Shown: positions 1-8,633, counted from the stretch's first letter. The stretch is 64,000 nt of DNA from Streptomyces sp. NBC_01591 (GCF_035918155.1 NZ_CP109327.1:1984001-2048000); one strand, 5' to 3'. Notes: generated from the sequence alone by a model not told the origin. Numbers and translations: made by a program.

Positions 1-1088
1 GTGCGGTCGTGGATCAGGGGTTCGGCGGTGACGGACCCGGCGTCGGGCAGTGCGGCGCCCCGGGCCTCGGCGGGCTTGCCGGCGTACGGGAACGAGGTGC
101 CGTCGTGGATCGTCAGCACGGCCTCGGGGTCCTCGCGCTGGCGGAACGACTCCCAGACCTTGGTGCCTTCGGCGACGCCGTACTTCTGCTGGGCGGCCAG
201 CAACGAGAGCGCCGCCTGCACCTCCCCGCCACCGCCGCCGCCGAACTGGCCGCCGACGACCGAGGCGATGGAGATCAGGTCGGTCAGTTTGAAGGGCTGG
301 ATCTCGCCGATGTTGGTGATGGCGTCGATCTTGCCGGTGAGGACGTACTCGCCCGGGAAGTAGCGGCCCTTCTTGGACTTCTCGCGGTAGGCGTTGATGC
401 CGTCGACATACGCCTGGGCGTCCGCCATGGCCTGTTCGCCGCGGGCGCCCTCATGGGTCCTGATGTACTCGACCTGGGCTTCGAGATCCGCCTCCGTGTA
501 CGGGGCCTGCGGCCAGAACTGCTGCTCCAGGCCCTGGTTGGCGAGGGCGCCACCGGCGAACGAGGTCAGTTCGCCGCGTCCTATGTGCCGGAAGAGGTCC
601 ATCAGCCAGAGCCGGTCCTGCCCGGCGGCGAATCCGGCGCCGAACTCGGTGCCGTACCGGGTGGTGCCCTTGATGTGCGGGACACCGGACGCCTTGTCGC
701 GGGTGATGGTGACGTCGTCGCGGGGCGAGGTGACGGACTCGACCTGGTCCTCGGGCACACCGAACGAGGCGTCGTTGAAGAAATCGGTCAGCTTCTGGTC
801 GGTGAGACCGGTGTGTCCGGCCACCAGGCCGTTGTAGCGGTCGAGTTGGTCGTCGCTGTGCTTGGGGTGCGTACCGAACGCCTTGTTGCCGAGGATGTCG
901 ACGAGGGTGGCGTTGCCGTTCTCGCCGGGCGGCAGGATGTCGTCGCACTGCCCCTGGCAGTAGTCGGTGACGGGGGCGGGTTCCGCTGCCGTGGCGCCGG
1001 CCTGCGGCGAGGCCGCCAGCAGGGTCGTACCGAGTGCGAGAACCGCCGCGACGGTGGCGGCTCTGAACTTGACGGTGCGTGGGGGCAT
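1..1088 (-). CDS. Penicillin acylase family protein, 3' end outside the window
   Basis: Translation from the ATG at 1088 gives 362 residues and runs off the window edge. It opens with an Ala-rich signal peptide (about residues 1-35), as expected for a secreted enzyme. From about residue 115 the motifs DDVTITRDKASGVPHIKG, GAGFAAGQDRLWLMDLFR and GRGELTSF match the A-chain signature of the penicillin acylase (Ntn-hydrolase) family, which cleaves amide bonds of N-acylated compounds such as beta-lactams, acyl-homoserine lactones or lipopeptides. The N-terminal nucleophile Ser of the B chain would lie beyond base 1, so activity and substrate cannot be judged. A GGAGGAG ribosome site (1094-1100) supports this start. 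The 225 bases to the next gene are non-coding. Confidence 0.85.
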   Translation of the reverse strand, partial: MPPRTVKFRAATVAAVLALGTTLLAASPQAGATAAEPAPVTDYCQGQCDDILPPGENGNATLVDILGNKAFGTHPKHSDDQLDRYNGLVAGHTGLTDQKLTDFFNDASFGVPEDQVESVTSPRDDVTITRDKASGVPHIKGTTRYGTEFGAGFAAGQDRLWLMDLFRHIGRGELTSFAGGALANQGLEQQFWPQAPYTEADLEAQVEYIRTHEGARGEQAMADAQAYVDGINAYREKSKKGRYFPGEYVLTGKIDAITNIGEIQPFKLTDLISIASVVGGQFGGGGGGEVQAALSLLAAQQKYGVAEGTKVWESFRQREDPEAVLTIHDGTSFPYAGKPAEARGAALPDAGSVTAEPLIHDR

Positions 1089-1313
1089 GCGCGCTCCTCC
1101 GAGAGGCTGTGCGCCGGAGGTTACTGGCGGTATGACCCGTCGGTAGGGTGAACAACCGTCACCTTTTCTGAATCGTCACATGACGCCGCCCACAGCGGCG
1201 TGGTGACGGACCGTATCGAATTCCGGACAACGTCAGTATTCGAGGGATCCTAATGGGGCAGCTGTACGTCCATTCCTTGACGCCGAAGTACGAGCGACGG
1301 AGGTGACGGTGCG

Positions 1314-1925
1314 GTGGCGGGATTCCGGAGTCTTGCGAGACAGGTGCGCGATCCGCGGAGCGACTTGGCACTGCGGCGGTATTCGCTGCGCAAGTGCCTG
1401 GAGAGGTTCGCCCCTTACGGACATCGGGCGACCTGGGACCATCTGTGCACCCTGCACGGTATCGGGCCGGAGGACCGGTCCCCCGATCCGGCGCGGCTGA
1501 TGCGCGCGCTGGACGAACTGGAGGCGGCGCGGGCGGTCTGGCTCGGTTACGAGGCGGGCTTCGCCGAACGCCGCAGGCGGGAGAAGCACGACGGGCTGCG
1601 CCGGCCCGGCGCGTTCGACGACTGGCACCGGCGCACCTGGGGCGGCTACGGGGTCGCCCGCTGCGAGGACCCGGCGGTGCATCCGTCGGCGCCGCTGGCC
1701 GAGGTCCTGCGCCGGCTGATCGCGGCGCTGGAGTCGGAGCCCGGCACGGCCTGCCCGGTGTGCGCGGGCGCCGAGATCCGCTGGCGGCAGGATCTGCGGT
1801 GCGAGCCGTGGTCGGGGCCGGTCTGCGCGGGGTGCGGGATCGTGGTGCCGCAGCCGGTGCTCACCCCGGGGGCGCTGGCGAAGGCCCGGGGCGCGCTGCG
1901 GCGGGACCTGGCATCGGTGGCGTGA
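1314..1925 (+). CDS. Hypothetical protein with two C-terminal Cys pairs
   Basis: A 203-residue protein starting at GTG 1314, about ten bases after a GGAGG ribosome site (1299-1303). The N-terminal three quarters is charged and helical, rich in Arg and Trp, with no signal peptide or membrane segment. The last 60 residues carry two CxxC pairs, CPVC and CAGC, spaced like a small zinc ribbon. I do not recognise the family and no function is proposed. It is convergent with the kinase gene downstream, with 68 bases between the stops. Confidence 0.7.
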   Translation: MAGFRSLARQVRDPRSDLALRRYSLRKCLERFAPYGHRATWDHLCTLHGIGPEDRSPDPARLMRALDELEAARAVWLGYEAGFAERRRREKHDGLRRPGAFDDWHRRTWGGYGVARCEDPAVHPSAPLAEVLRRLIAALESEPGTACPVCAGAEIRWRQDLRCEPWSGPVCAGCGIVVPQPVLTPGALAKARGALRRDLASVA

Positions 1926-1993
1926 CGGGCGACGAGCCATCCGGCATGCCCGCGGCCGCCCGGCATGCCCGCGGCCGCCCGGCACCTCGCGCG

Positions 1994-3607
1994 TCAGGAC
2001 CGGGTCTCCGGGATGTCCGGAATCCGTAGCCCGGCGACGACCTTCTCGTAGAAGGCGCTGGGCGTGTCCCCCGAGACCTCCTCCGCAGGGCCTCGCACCC
2101 AGACATGGACCGAGTACTCGACCTTGGAGTCCTTGGTGATGACCTTGAGCTGGAGACCGCGGCTGAGGACTCCCGCGGCCTTGTCGCCCCGTTCGTAGTA
2201 CTGGACGTCGAGCGTCGAGGCCGGTCGCCCGCCGAGTGCGGCGTGGTAATCGAGCGCGTAGCGGCGGACTTCGCGGCCGTCGGCACGGTAGAAGCCGGCC
2301 AGGTCGTTGTCCGAGCCTTCGCCGGGCACCGAGTCGGCGGTGTCCGGATTCCGGTAGACCTGGATCCGGAACTGGAGCCCGTCCGGCGGCTTCCCCCCGA
2401 CGACCGTGCTGTCGAAGTGCGAGGACTGGTACTGGACCGCCGGGCTGATGGCATCACCGGGCGTACCGCTCTGGTACCCGGTCGGTACGGACAGGCTGAG
2501 CCGCACCGTTTTCGCGTCGACCGTCTGCCACTGCGAGGGCAGCCCCTCCGGGGTGCCGGGCGACGGAATGCCGATCGCCAGAACCACTCCCGCGAGCACC
2601 GCGGCCGCTGCCACGACAGTGATCACCCGCCCGCGCACCGTGCGGTACCACGGGCGCGGTTCGGCCACCTCATGACTGGTCATAGCCGGGGCGGCAGCGC
2701 TCCTCCCCGACGGCCGGTCTCCGGTCTGCGTCGGGATCGACGGCTGCGGATGCGCCACCGCGTGCAGCGCCTCCCGGACCCGGGCGGCGTCCGGGCGCGC
2801 TGCCGGGTCCTTGTGCAGCAGCGCGGTGATCAGGGGCGACAGCGCCCCGGCTCGCGTCGGGGGCGGCGGGGATTCGTCCCGTACGGCAAGCATCGTCGTG
2901 ATCGAGTTCGAGCGCCGGAACGGTGACCAGCCCTCCGCCGCCACGTACAGCAGCACACCCAATGACCACATGTCCGAGGCGGCGTCCGGGCGTAAGCCCA
3001 TCACGCGCTCCGGCGCCATGTACTCGGAGGACCCGATGAGCGCGCCGGCCTCCGTCAGCGGCGTGGTGCCCTCGATCTGGGCGATGCCGAAATCGGTGAG
3101 CACCACCCGGCCGTTCTCGGCGAGCAGCACGTTGCCGGGCTTGACGTCCCGGTGCAGCACCCCGGCCGCATGCACCGCGGCCAGCGCGTCGACCACCGCG
3201 AGGCCGATCCTCGCCGCCTCCGGCGAGGTGAGCGTGCCCTCCTCCAGGAGGTCCGCCAGTGAACGGCCCTGCACCAACTCCATGACGAGCCAGGGCTGTC
3301 CGCTCTCCGTGACGACGTCGTGCAGCGTCACGACGTTGGGGTGGACGACGCTGGCGACGGACCGCGCCTCCCGGAGCATCCGCTCGAAGGTCCGCTGCCG
3401 CTGGGCCTCGGCGTACTCGTCGGGGACCCGCGGCTCCTTGATCGCGACGTCCCGGTGCACCATCTCGTCCCAGGCCAGCCAGACGGTACCCATCCCGCCA
3501 TGCCCCAGCCGCTCGACGAGCCGGTACCGGCCGCCGACCGTCCGGCCCTCACCGACGCCCACGGCCCCGGCTCCGGCCCGCTCGTCATATCCGTCGCCCA
3601 CGCCCAC
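1994..3607 (-). CDS. Membrane-anchored Ser/Thr protein kinase (Hanks type)
   Basis: A 537-residue PknB-like kinase. The N-terminal catalytic domain (about residues 25-285) shows the glycine loop GHGGMG (35-40), the ATP lysine in VAIKEP (K57), the catalytic loop HRDVKPGN and the metal-binding DFG, so it should be active. A proline-rich linker is followed by one membrane segment around residues 325-350, then a roughly 190-residue extracellular domain of unknown ligand. It lacks the PASTA repeats of the cell-wall-sensing PknB, so it is one of the many Streptomyces sensor kinases of unknown signal. The GTG start at 3607 follows an AAGGGGG ribosome site. It is a single-gene unit. Confidence 0.9.
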   Translation of the reverse strand: MGVGDGYDERAGAGAVGVGEGRTVGGRYRLVERLGHGGMGTVWLAWDEMVHRDVAIKEPRVPDEYAEAQRQRTFERMLREARSVASVVHPNVVTLHDVVTESGQPWLVMELVQGRSLADLLEEGTLTSPEAARIGLAVVDALAAVHAAGVLHRDVKPGNVLLAENGRVVLTDFGIAQIEGTTPLTEAGALIGSSEYMAPERVMGLRPDAASDMWSLGVLLYVAAEGWSPFRRSNSITTMLAVRDESPPPPTRAGALSPLITALLHKDPAARPDAARVREALHAVAHPQPSIPTQTGDRPSGRSAAAPAMTSHEVAEPRPWYRTVRGRVITVVAAAAVLAGVVLAIGIPSPGTPEGLPSQWQTVDAKTVRLSLSVPTGYQSGTPGDAISPAVQYQSSHFDSTVVGGKPPDGLQFRIQVYRNPDTADSVPGEGSDNDLAGFYRADGREVRRYALDYHAALGGRPASTLDVQYYERGDKAAGVLSRGLQLKVITKDSKVEYSVHVWVRGPAEEVSGDTPSAFYEKVVAGLRIPDIPETRS

Positions 3608-3688
3608 CGTCGCTGCCCCCTTGGTTACCTGCCCGAGTGCACACGAGCAACATAGTTGGGACCGGCACGAACATGCTTCCGACCGGAG

Positions 3689-4162
3689 CTACGGGCGCTC
3701 GGCCGACAGGCGCTCCGGCATCAGACGCGAGCCGCTGATCCGCTGACCGGAGACATCGTCCGGGTTGGAGAGCACGCAGTTCTCCAGTGACAGACAGCCG
3801 CAGCCGATGCAGTCGGTGAGGTGGTCCCGCAGCCTGCCCAACCGCGCGATGCGGTCGTCCAGTTCGGAGCGCCAGGCCGCGGAGAGCCGCGCCCAGTCCT
3901 CGCGGTTCGGGGTGCGCTCCTCGGGGAGTTCGGCGAGGGCGTCCCGGATGGTGGCGAGCGGGATGCCGACCCGCTGCGCCGCACGGACGAACGCCACCCT
4001 GCGCAGCGCGTCCCTGGTGTAGCGGCGCTGGTTGCCGCTGGTGCGGCGGCTGCTGATCAGGCCCTTGGCCTCGTAGAAGTGCAGGGCCGAAACTGCGGCG
4101 CCGCTGCGCGCGGAGAGCTGCCCGACCGTGAGTTCATGGAGTGTCTGTGGGATCTGGGGCAC
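3689..4162 (-). CDS. soxR: Redox-sensitive MerR-family transcriptional activator SoxR
   Basis: A 157-residue MerR-family regulator. The winged helix (about residues 12-80, LTVGQLSARSGAAVSALHFY) is followed by the dimerisation helix and the [2Fe-2S] ligands C118, C121, C123 and C129 in CIGCGCLSLENC, the C-x2-C-x-C-x5-C pattern that defines SoxR. In Streptomyces SoxR answers to redox-active metabolites such as actinorhodin and activates a small set of oxidoreductase and exporter genes. The GTG start at 4162 lies behind a GGAGGGG ribosome site. I see no SoxR box at its own promoter. A MerR/SoxR-type promoter is present at 13742-13772 in front of an ABC exporter, a likely local target. Confidence 0.92.
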   Translation of the reverse strand: MPQIPQTLHELTVGQLSARSGAAVSALHFYEAKGLISSRRTSGNQRRYTRDALRRVAFVRAAQRVGIPLATIRDALAELPEERTPNREDWARLSAAWRSELDDRIARLGRLRDHLTDCIGCGCLSLENCVLSNPDDVSGQRISGSRLMPERLSAERP

Positions 4163-4229
4163 CCCTCCAACCCTACTTGGCCTCCTGCGGCCCGGTCCGT
4201 CGTTGACAGGAACGCACCCGCCAACCATG

Positions 4230-4245
4230 CTGAGCAAGCGCTTAG
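4230..4245. promoter_or_regulatory. Operator-like site upstream of the MaoC gene
   Basis: CTGAGCAAGCGCTTAG, built on the palindromic core AAGCGCTT with outer CTnAGC/GCTnAG symmetry. It lies 50 bases upstream of the MaoC start. The identical 16 bases recur at 5463-5478, in front of the TetR gene at 4793-5422, so it is probably the binding site of that repressor. Confidence 0.65.
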
Positions 4246-4294
4246 ACAGTGCGATCAGGGATGGACTGGAGCTGGAAGGGCAGGGACCAGGGAC

Positions 4295-4756
4295 ATGGCA
4301 GAGCCGAGGATCTTCACGTCCGCGCAGGAGCTGCGCGACGGGGTGGGCGAGCAGCTGGGGCACAGCGACTGGCTGGAGATCGAGCAGAAGCGGATCGACC
4401 TCTTCGCCGAGGCCACCGGTGACCACCAGTGGATCCACGTGGACCCGGAGCGGGCCGCCGCCGGGCCGTTCGGCACGACGATCGCGCACGGCTATCTCAC
4501 GTTGTCGCTGCTGCCGACGCTCGTACCGCAGATCATGCGGGTCGAGGGCATGAAGATGGGCATCAACTACGGGACGAACAAGGTCCGTTTCCCGTCCACC
4601 GTGCCGGTGGGCTCGCGACTGCGTGCGTCGGCCGTCCTGAAGAGCGTCGAGGAGGCCGGGGGCGGGGTGCAGGTCACCGCCCTCGTCACGGTCGAGCGCG
4701 AGGGCGGCGACAAGCCCGTGTGCGTGGCCGAGTCGGTGTCGCGCTACTACTTCTGA
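4295..4756 (+). CDS. MaoC-family (R)-specific enoyl-CoA hydratase
   Basis: A 153-residue single hot-dog domain. The hydratase-2 motif is clear: FAEATGDHQWIHVDPERA followed by GTTIAHGYLTL, with the catalytic Asp and His of the MaoC/PhaJ family. These enzymes reversibly hydrate trans-2-enoyl-CoA to (R)-3-hydroxyacyl-CoA, feeding fatty-acid oxidation or polyhydroxyalkanoate and polyketide precursors. ATG at 4295 was chosen because family similarity begins there; the ribosome site is weak. The gene is convergent with a TetR gene 36 bases downstream, and the same operator-like 16-mer lies in front of both, suggesting control by a fatty-acyl-responsive repressor. Confidence 0.9.
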   Translation: MAEPRIFTSAQELRDGVGEQLGHSDWLEIEQKRIDLFAEATGDHQWIHVDPERAAAGPFGTTIAHGYLTLSLLPTLVPQIMRVEGMKMGINYGTNKVRFPSTVPVGSRLRASAVLKSVEEAGGGVQVTALVTVEREGGDKPVCVAESVSRYYF

Positions 4757-4792
4757 CGGCGCGGCTGCTTCTGGCGGCGCGGCCCGCCGTCG

Positions 4793-5422
4793 CTACCGCT
4801 TGGCCGCGACCATGCGCAGCACGAGGTCGGCGTAGAGTTCGCCGACCTCGTCCGGCGTCCGGCTGCCCTGCGCGTTGAACCAGCGCGCCACGTCGATGCA
4901 GAGCGAGAGCACCGCGAGCGTGGTGCCCGGGACGTCGGGGACGTCGAACTCCCCCGCCTGCACGCCCTCGCTGATGATCCGGCGCACCACCGCGTCGCTC
5001 CTGCGGCGCAGCTCGACGATCTCGGTACGGTGCTCCTCACCGAGGGCGTCGAGTTCGTACTGGACCACGCGGGCGGTGGTGTGCCGCTCGGCGTGCCAGC
5101 GGACGAAGGACCGTACGGCCTCGGCCAGCCGGTCGGCCGCCGTGCCCCCGCCGTCGGCGGCCGCCTCCAGGACGAACAGGGCGCGGTCGTGGCCGATCCT
5201 GCTGATCCGGTGGAGCAGCTCTTCCTTCGTCTTGTAGTGGATGTAGAGCGCGGCGGGACTCATCCCCGCCCGGCCCGCGATGTCGCGGGTGGTGGTGGCG
5301 TGGTACCCGCGCTCGGCGAAGGCGTCGACGGCGGCGACGAGCAGCCGCCTGGCCGCCTCGGGCGTCACCTCGGCCCACGGCGCACTGTCGCCGTCGGTCT
5401 CCTCCGCCGTGCTCATCGTCAC
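4793..5422 (-). CDS. TetR-family regulator, probable repressor of itself and of the MaoC gene
   Basis: A 209-residue TetR protein. The N-terminal helix-turn-helix covers about residues 20-70 (AFAERGYHATTTRDIAGRAG, SPAALYIHYKTKEELL); the rest is the all-helical ligand domain. The start is GTG 5422 (or ATG 5416), just after GAGAGGGG. The same 16-base site CTGAGCAAGCGCTTAG lies 41 bases upstream of this start and 50 bases upstream of the convergent MaoC gene. That argues for autoregulation plus control of MaoC. An acyl-CoA or other fatty-acid-derived ligand is likely from context, but this is inference. Confidence 0.88.
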   Translation of the reverse strand: MTMSTAEETDGDSAPWAEVTPEAARRLLVAAVDAFAERGYHATTTRDIAGRAGMSPAALYIHYKTKEELLHRISRIGHDRALFVLEAAADGGGTAADRLAEAVRSFVRWHAERHTTARVVQYELDALGEEHRTEIVELRRRSDAVVRRIISEGVQAGEFDVPDVPGTTLAVLSLCIDVARWFNAQGSRTPDEVGELYADLVLRMVAAKR

Positions 5423-5462
5423 TCGCCCCTCTCATCAGCAGGACGAACACCATACCCCGAAC

Positions 5463-5478
5463 CTGAGCAAGCGCTTAG
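5463..5478. promoter_or_regulatory. Operator-like site upstream of the TetR gene
   Basis: Second exact copy of CTGAGCAAGCGCTTAG, 41 bases upstream of the TetR start at 5422. An identical 16-mer at two promoters within 1.3 kb is very unlikely by chance in this composition. Confidence 0.65.
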
Positions 5479-5497
5479 GGTTCGTCCGGCGGGATCG

Positions 5498-5788
5498 TCA
5501 GAGCTTCTGGAAGGGGTCGTGCTCGGCAAGGATCTTCTCCAGCCGGGCCTGGTCGACCCGGCTGACGATCTGTCCCGCTTCCTGTCGGTCACGGATGACC
5601 TTGGCCAGGGTGAAGCAGGAAGTGACGAGATAGAGGACGCCGATCGCAAGAAATCCGCGGACCCAGGCGTCGGCGTCCAGGAAGTAGATACCGAGACTCA
5701 CCGCGCCGATCGCCACCCCGAAGGAGGCGACGGCCTGACCGTAGAAGGCCGCGGTGCTCTGCTGCTTGACCGATGTTGTCTCACTCAT
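5498..5788 (-). CDS. YiaA/YiaB-family two-helix inner membrane protein
   Basis: A 96-residue protein with two hydrophobic helices (about residues 15-35, AFYGQAVASFGVAIGAVSLG, and 43-62, RGFLAIGVLYLVTSCFTLAK) followed by a charged cytoplasmic tail. This is the arrangement of the YiaA/YiaB two-helix domain. No biochemical role is established for the family. ATG 5788 was chosen; an upstream ATG at 5800 is also possible, since neither has a strong ribosome site. Confidence 0.8.
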   Translation of the reverse strand: MSETTSVKQQSTAAFYGQAVASFGVAIGAVSLGIYFLDADAWVRGFLAIGVLYLVTSCFTLAKVIRDRQEAGQIVSRVDQARLEKILAEHDPFQKL

Positions 5789-5879
5789 GGCGCCCAGCAT
5801 CGGCCGACATGGCGTGCGCCACATCCGTTCCCGTACTCAGCCAGGTACTCAGACGTCCGTTCGAGCCGCGACGCGGGGT

Positions 5880-7067
5880 TCAGAAGGCGGAGACCCCCGT
5901 GAGCGCGCGGCCGATGATCAGCTTCTGGATCTGACTGGTGCCCTCGTACAGGGTCATCACCCGGGCGTCGCGCAGCAGCTTGCCGACCGGGTACTCGTCG
6001 ATGTAGCCGTAGCCGCCGAAGACCTGGAGCGCGTTGTTGGCGGCGCGGACGGCGGCCTCGGACGCGAAGAGCTTCGCCTTGGAGGCGGCGGTGGCGAAGT
6101 CCTCGCCGCGGTCGATGAGGTCCGCCACCCGCCAGGTCAGCAGCCGGGCGGCGTCGACGTCCACGGAGATGTCGCTGATGAGTTCCTGGACGAGCTGGTA
6201 GCTCGCGATGGACTTGCCGAACTGCTCGCGCTCGCCCGCGTAGCCCACGGCGGCGTCGAGAGCCGCCTGGGCGATGCCGACACAGCCGGCCGCGACCGAC
6301 ATCCGCCCCTTGGCCAGGGCGGACATGGCGATGGAGAAGCCCTTGCCCTCCGGCCCCAGGAGCGCCGACGCGGGCACCCGGACATCCTCCAGGACCACCT
6401 CGGCGGTGGCCTGGCCGCGCAGGCCGAGCTTGCCGTGGATGGTGCGGCGGCTGAGGCCGGGGGTGTCGGTGGGGACCAGGAAGGCGGATATGCCCTTGTG
6501 GCCCGGGGTGTCGTTGGTGCGGGCGAAGAGCAGCACGACGTCGGCCCAGGTGCCGTTGGTGATGAACATCTTGCTGCCGTTGATGACGTACTCTCCCCCA
6601 CTCTCGGCTCCGCTCGAGCGGGAGGTGCCCCCTCCGTCGCGGACGGCCTTCGTGGTCAGGTTTCCGGCGTCGGAGCCGGTGCCGGGCTCGGTGAGGCCGA
6701 AGCAGCCGATCGCCTCGCCCGCGGTGAGCCTGGGCAGCCAGTGCCGCTTCTGCTCCTCGTCGCCCCAGGCGGCGATGGTCTTGGTGACGAGGCCGAGGGA
6801 GACGGAGACGATGCCGCGGACCGAGGAGTCGCCGCGGCCGAGCTCTTCGGTGACCAGGCAGTAGGCGAGGTGGTCGCCGCCCGAGCCGCCGTACTCCTCG
6901 GGGACCGTCAGCCCGAGGAAGCCGACGGAGCCCAGCTTCTTCACGATGGACTTGTCGACGTTCTCGGCCCGGTCCCACTCCACGACGTGCGGGGCGATCT
7001 CACGGGCGACGAAGTCCTTGGCGAGCTGCCGGACGGCTTCCTGCTCCTCGCTGAGCTCCAGGTTCAT
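5880..7067 (-). CDS. Acyl-CoA dehydrogenase with a repeat-derived insertion
   Basis: A 395-residue FAD-dependent acyl-CoA dehydrogenase, close to the usual 380. Family landmarks include VPEEYGGSG near residue 60, CFGLTEPGTGSDAG, EREQFGKSIASYQLVQ, QVFGGYGYIDEYPVGKLLRD and the catalytic-Glu motif LYEGTSQIQ. It oxidises acyl-CoA to trans-2-enoyl-CoA and passes electrons to ETF. About 14 extra residues (GGGTSRSSGAESGG) sit in the beta domain just before the conserved VINGSK strand; they are encoded by a common Streptomyces palindromic repeat (6594-6632) that entered in frame. The ATG at 7067 follows GAAGGATG. A TetR gene is divergent, and the site between them recurs in front of the aldehyde dehydrogenase. 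Confidence 0.92.
   Translation of the reverse strand: MNLELSEEQEAVRQLAKDFVAREIAPHVVEWDRAENVDKSIVKKLGSVGFLGLTVPEEYGGSGGDHLAYCLVTEELGRGDSSVRGIVSVSLGLVTKTIAAWGDEEQKRHWLPRLTAGEAIGCFGLTEPGTGSDAGNLTTKAVRDGGGTSRSSGAESGGEYVINGSKMFITNGTWADVVLLFARTNDTPGHKGISAFLVPTDTPGLSRRTIHGKLGLRGQATAEVVLEDVRVPASALLGPEGKGFSIAMSALAKGRMSVAAGCVGIAQAALDAAVGYAGEREQFGKSIASYQLVQELISDISVDVDAARLLTWRVADLIDRGEDFATAASKAKLFASEAAVRAANNALQVFGGYGYIDEYPVGKLLRDARVMTLYEGTSQIQKLIIGRALTGVSAF
6594..6632. repeat. Streptomyces palindromic repeat inserted in frame in a CDS
   Basis: About 39 bases beginning TCCCCCACTCTCGGCTCC, containing the perfect palindrome CCGCTCGAGCGG and ending GGGAGGTGCCCCC. Its reverse complement has the shape of the short GC-rich palindromic repeats scattered through Streptomyces genomes. 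A diverged copy is at 14581-14620. Here it adds an in-frame Gly/Ser stretch to the acyl-CoA dehydrogenase. Confidence 0.75.
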
Positions 7068-7085
7068 CCTTCGACTCTCCATTTT

Positions 7086-7102
7086 AATTAGCACTGCTAG
7101 TT
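7086..7102. promoter_or_regulatory. TetR operator-like site between the acyl-CoA dehydrogenase and TetR genes
   Basis: AATTAGCACTGCTAGTT, a near-palindrome (core TTAGCA-C-TGCTAG) in the 64-base divergent intergenic region. It matches the site at 11781-11797 at 14 of 17 positions. It lies 19 bases from the dehydrogenase ATG and 29 from the TetR ATG, so it could control both promoters. Confidence 0.65.
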
Positions 7103-7131
7103 TTTCGCTTGCAGGCCCTACTATGTGCCGC

Positions 7132-7806
7132 ATGGCCCGACCGCGCAAGCCCCTCCTCAGCAGAGACCGCATCGTCGAGACGGCGAGCGCACTCGTGGAC
7201 TCCGAGGGGCTCGACGCCGTGTCCACCCGTCGGCTCGCGGCCGAACTCGGGGTCAGCGGGCCCTCGCTCTACAACCACTTCCGCAACAAGGACGAGATCC
7301 TGGACGCGGTCGCGGATGCCGTGTCCGCGCAGGTCGATCTGTCGATGTTCGACGAGTCGGACACACGCGACTGGCGCGCCGCCCTGCACGACTGGGCCGT
7401 CTCCTACCGTGCGGCGCTCGCCGAGCACCCGCACATCGTTCCGGTGCTCGCCCAGGGCCCCGGCCGTCGGCCGGCCGGTCTCCGGGTCGCCGACGCGGTG
7501 TTCGGCGCGATGGTCAGGGCCGGCTGGCCGCCTGCCCAGGCGACGTACATCGGGGCCCTGATGCGTTACTTCGTCACCGGTTCGGCACTGGGCTCCTTCG
7601 CCCGCGGCTTCGTCGACGACGAGACGGCGTACGACCCCGCCGACTACCCGCACCTCGGCCAGGCCCACCTGCTGGCCGAGCGCCGCCAGAAGGTCGACGA
7701 GGGGGCCTTCGAGACCGGGCTGCGAGCCCTGGTCGACGGCCTCTCGCTCCAGTACGGGATGCCGGCGCCGGCCGGGACGGTTCGGCCGGCACCGAAGCGT
7801 TCCTGA
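7132..7806 (+). CDS. TetR-family regulator of the acyl-CoA dehydrogenase and ADH/ALDH genes (predicted)
   Basis: A 224-residue TetR protein with a helix-turn-helix at about residues 12-55 (VSTRRLAAELGVSGPSLYNH, FRNKDEIL) and a C-terminal domain of the Tet-repressor-like class. It is divergent from the acyl-CoA dehydrogenase over a 64-base spacer holding a 17-base inverted repeat. A matching repeat precedes the aldehyde dehydrogenase 4.7 kb away, so the regulon probably includes both units. The start is ATG 7132, which gives the usual MARPRK arm. ArsR follows 15 bases after the stop on the same strand. Confidence 0.88.
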   Translation: MARPRKPLLSRDRIVETASALVDSEGLDAVSTRRLAAELGVSGPSLYNHFRNKDEILDAVADAVSAQVDLSMFDESDTRDWRAALHDWAVSYRAALAEHPHIVPVLAQGPGRRPAGLRVADAVFGAMVRAGWPPAQATYIGALMRYFVTGSALGSFARGFVDDETAYDPADYPHLGQAHLLAERRQKVDEGAFETGLRALVDGLSLQYGMPAPAGTVRPAPKRS

Positions 7807-7821
7807 CGCATCCTGGTTCAC

Positions 7822-8544
7822 ATGGCACGCATGGCACACCCCGATCCAGCCGCGCCCCGGCTCGCAGCCCTGGCCGCGCTCCTCGCCGACGAGACCCGCG
7901 CGGCCTTCTGCCTGGCCCTGCTCGACGGCCGCGCCTGGACCGCCGGCGAACTGGCCCGATACGCCTCCGTGGCGCCGTCGACCGCCAGCGAACACCTCGG
8001 CAAGCTCGTCGCGGGCGGGCTGCTGGCCGAGGAGCGGCAGGGCCGCCACCGCTATCTGCGGCTGGCCGACGAGCGGATCGCGCATCTCGTGGAGGACCTG
8101 GCGGCCCAGGTCGCCCCCGGCTCCGTGCCCGAGCGGCCGCGCACCCTGAGCGCGGTGAGCGCGGGCAGCGCGATGGCCCGCGGCCGCACTTGTTACGACC
8201 ATCTCGCGGGGCGGATCGGCATCGCGATCGCCGACGCCATGACCGTACGGGGACTGCTGGTGCAGGACACCGGCTTCGCGCTCACCGACGAGGGCCTGCG
8301 CTGGTTCGACGAGCTGGGCATCGGCCTGGAGACGGGTTCGCGGCGTCCCCTCGTACGGAGCTGCCTGGACTGGACGGAGCGCAGGCCCCACCTGGCCGGG
8401 GTCGCGGGCGCCGCGCTGTGCCGCCATGCGCTGGACACCGGGTGGTGCGTACGGATCGGTTCCGGGCGTGCGGTGAAGGCCACCCCGGACGGGGAGCAGG
8501 CGCTGTACGAGCGCCTCGGCATCGAGCCGGCGGCGATTCGGTAG
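7822..8544 (+). CDS. ArsR-family winged-helix transcriptional regulator
   Basis: A 240-residue regulator with an N-terminal ArsR/SmtB winged helix (about residues 12-95). The recognition segment is YASVAPSTASEHLGKLVAGG and the wing is RQGRHRYLRLADE. The long C-terminal half (about 140 residues) is not a metal-sensing tail and shows no Cys cluster, so the signal is unknown. Start ATG 7822, or ATG 7831. It follows a TetR gene by 15 bases and may be cotranscribed. The genes downstream are broken, so its original target may be lost. Confidence 0.82.
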   Translation: MARMAHPDPAAPRLAALAALLADETRAAFCLALLDGRAWTAGELARYASVAPSTASEHLGKLVAGGLLAEERQGRHRYLRLADERIAHLVEDLAAQVAPGSVPERPRTLSAVSAGSAMARGRTCYDHLAGRIGIAIADAMTVRGLLVQDTGFALTDEGLRWFDELGIGLETGSRRPLVRSCLDWTERRPHLAGVAGAALCRHALDTGWCVRIGSGRAVKATPDGEQALYERLGIEPAAIR

Positions 8545-8633
8545 GTGCTCGACCGGGGTGGCGGTCTCCCGGATGCGTCCGCAGACTGGCCTGACGCGGA
8601 AGAACCCGGCACGGCCGGTGGAGGGACGCCGAC

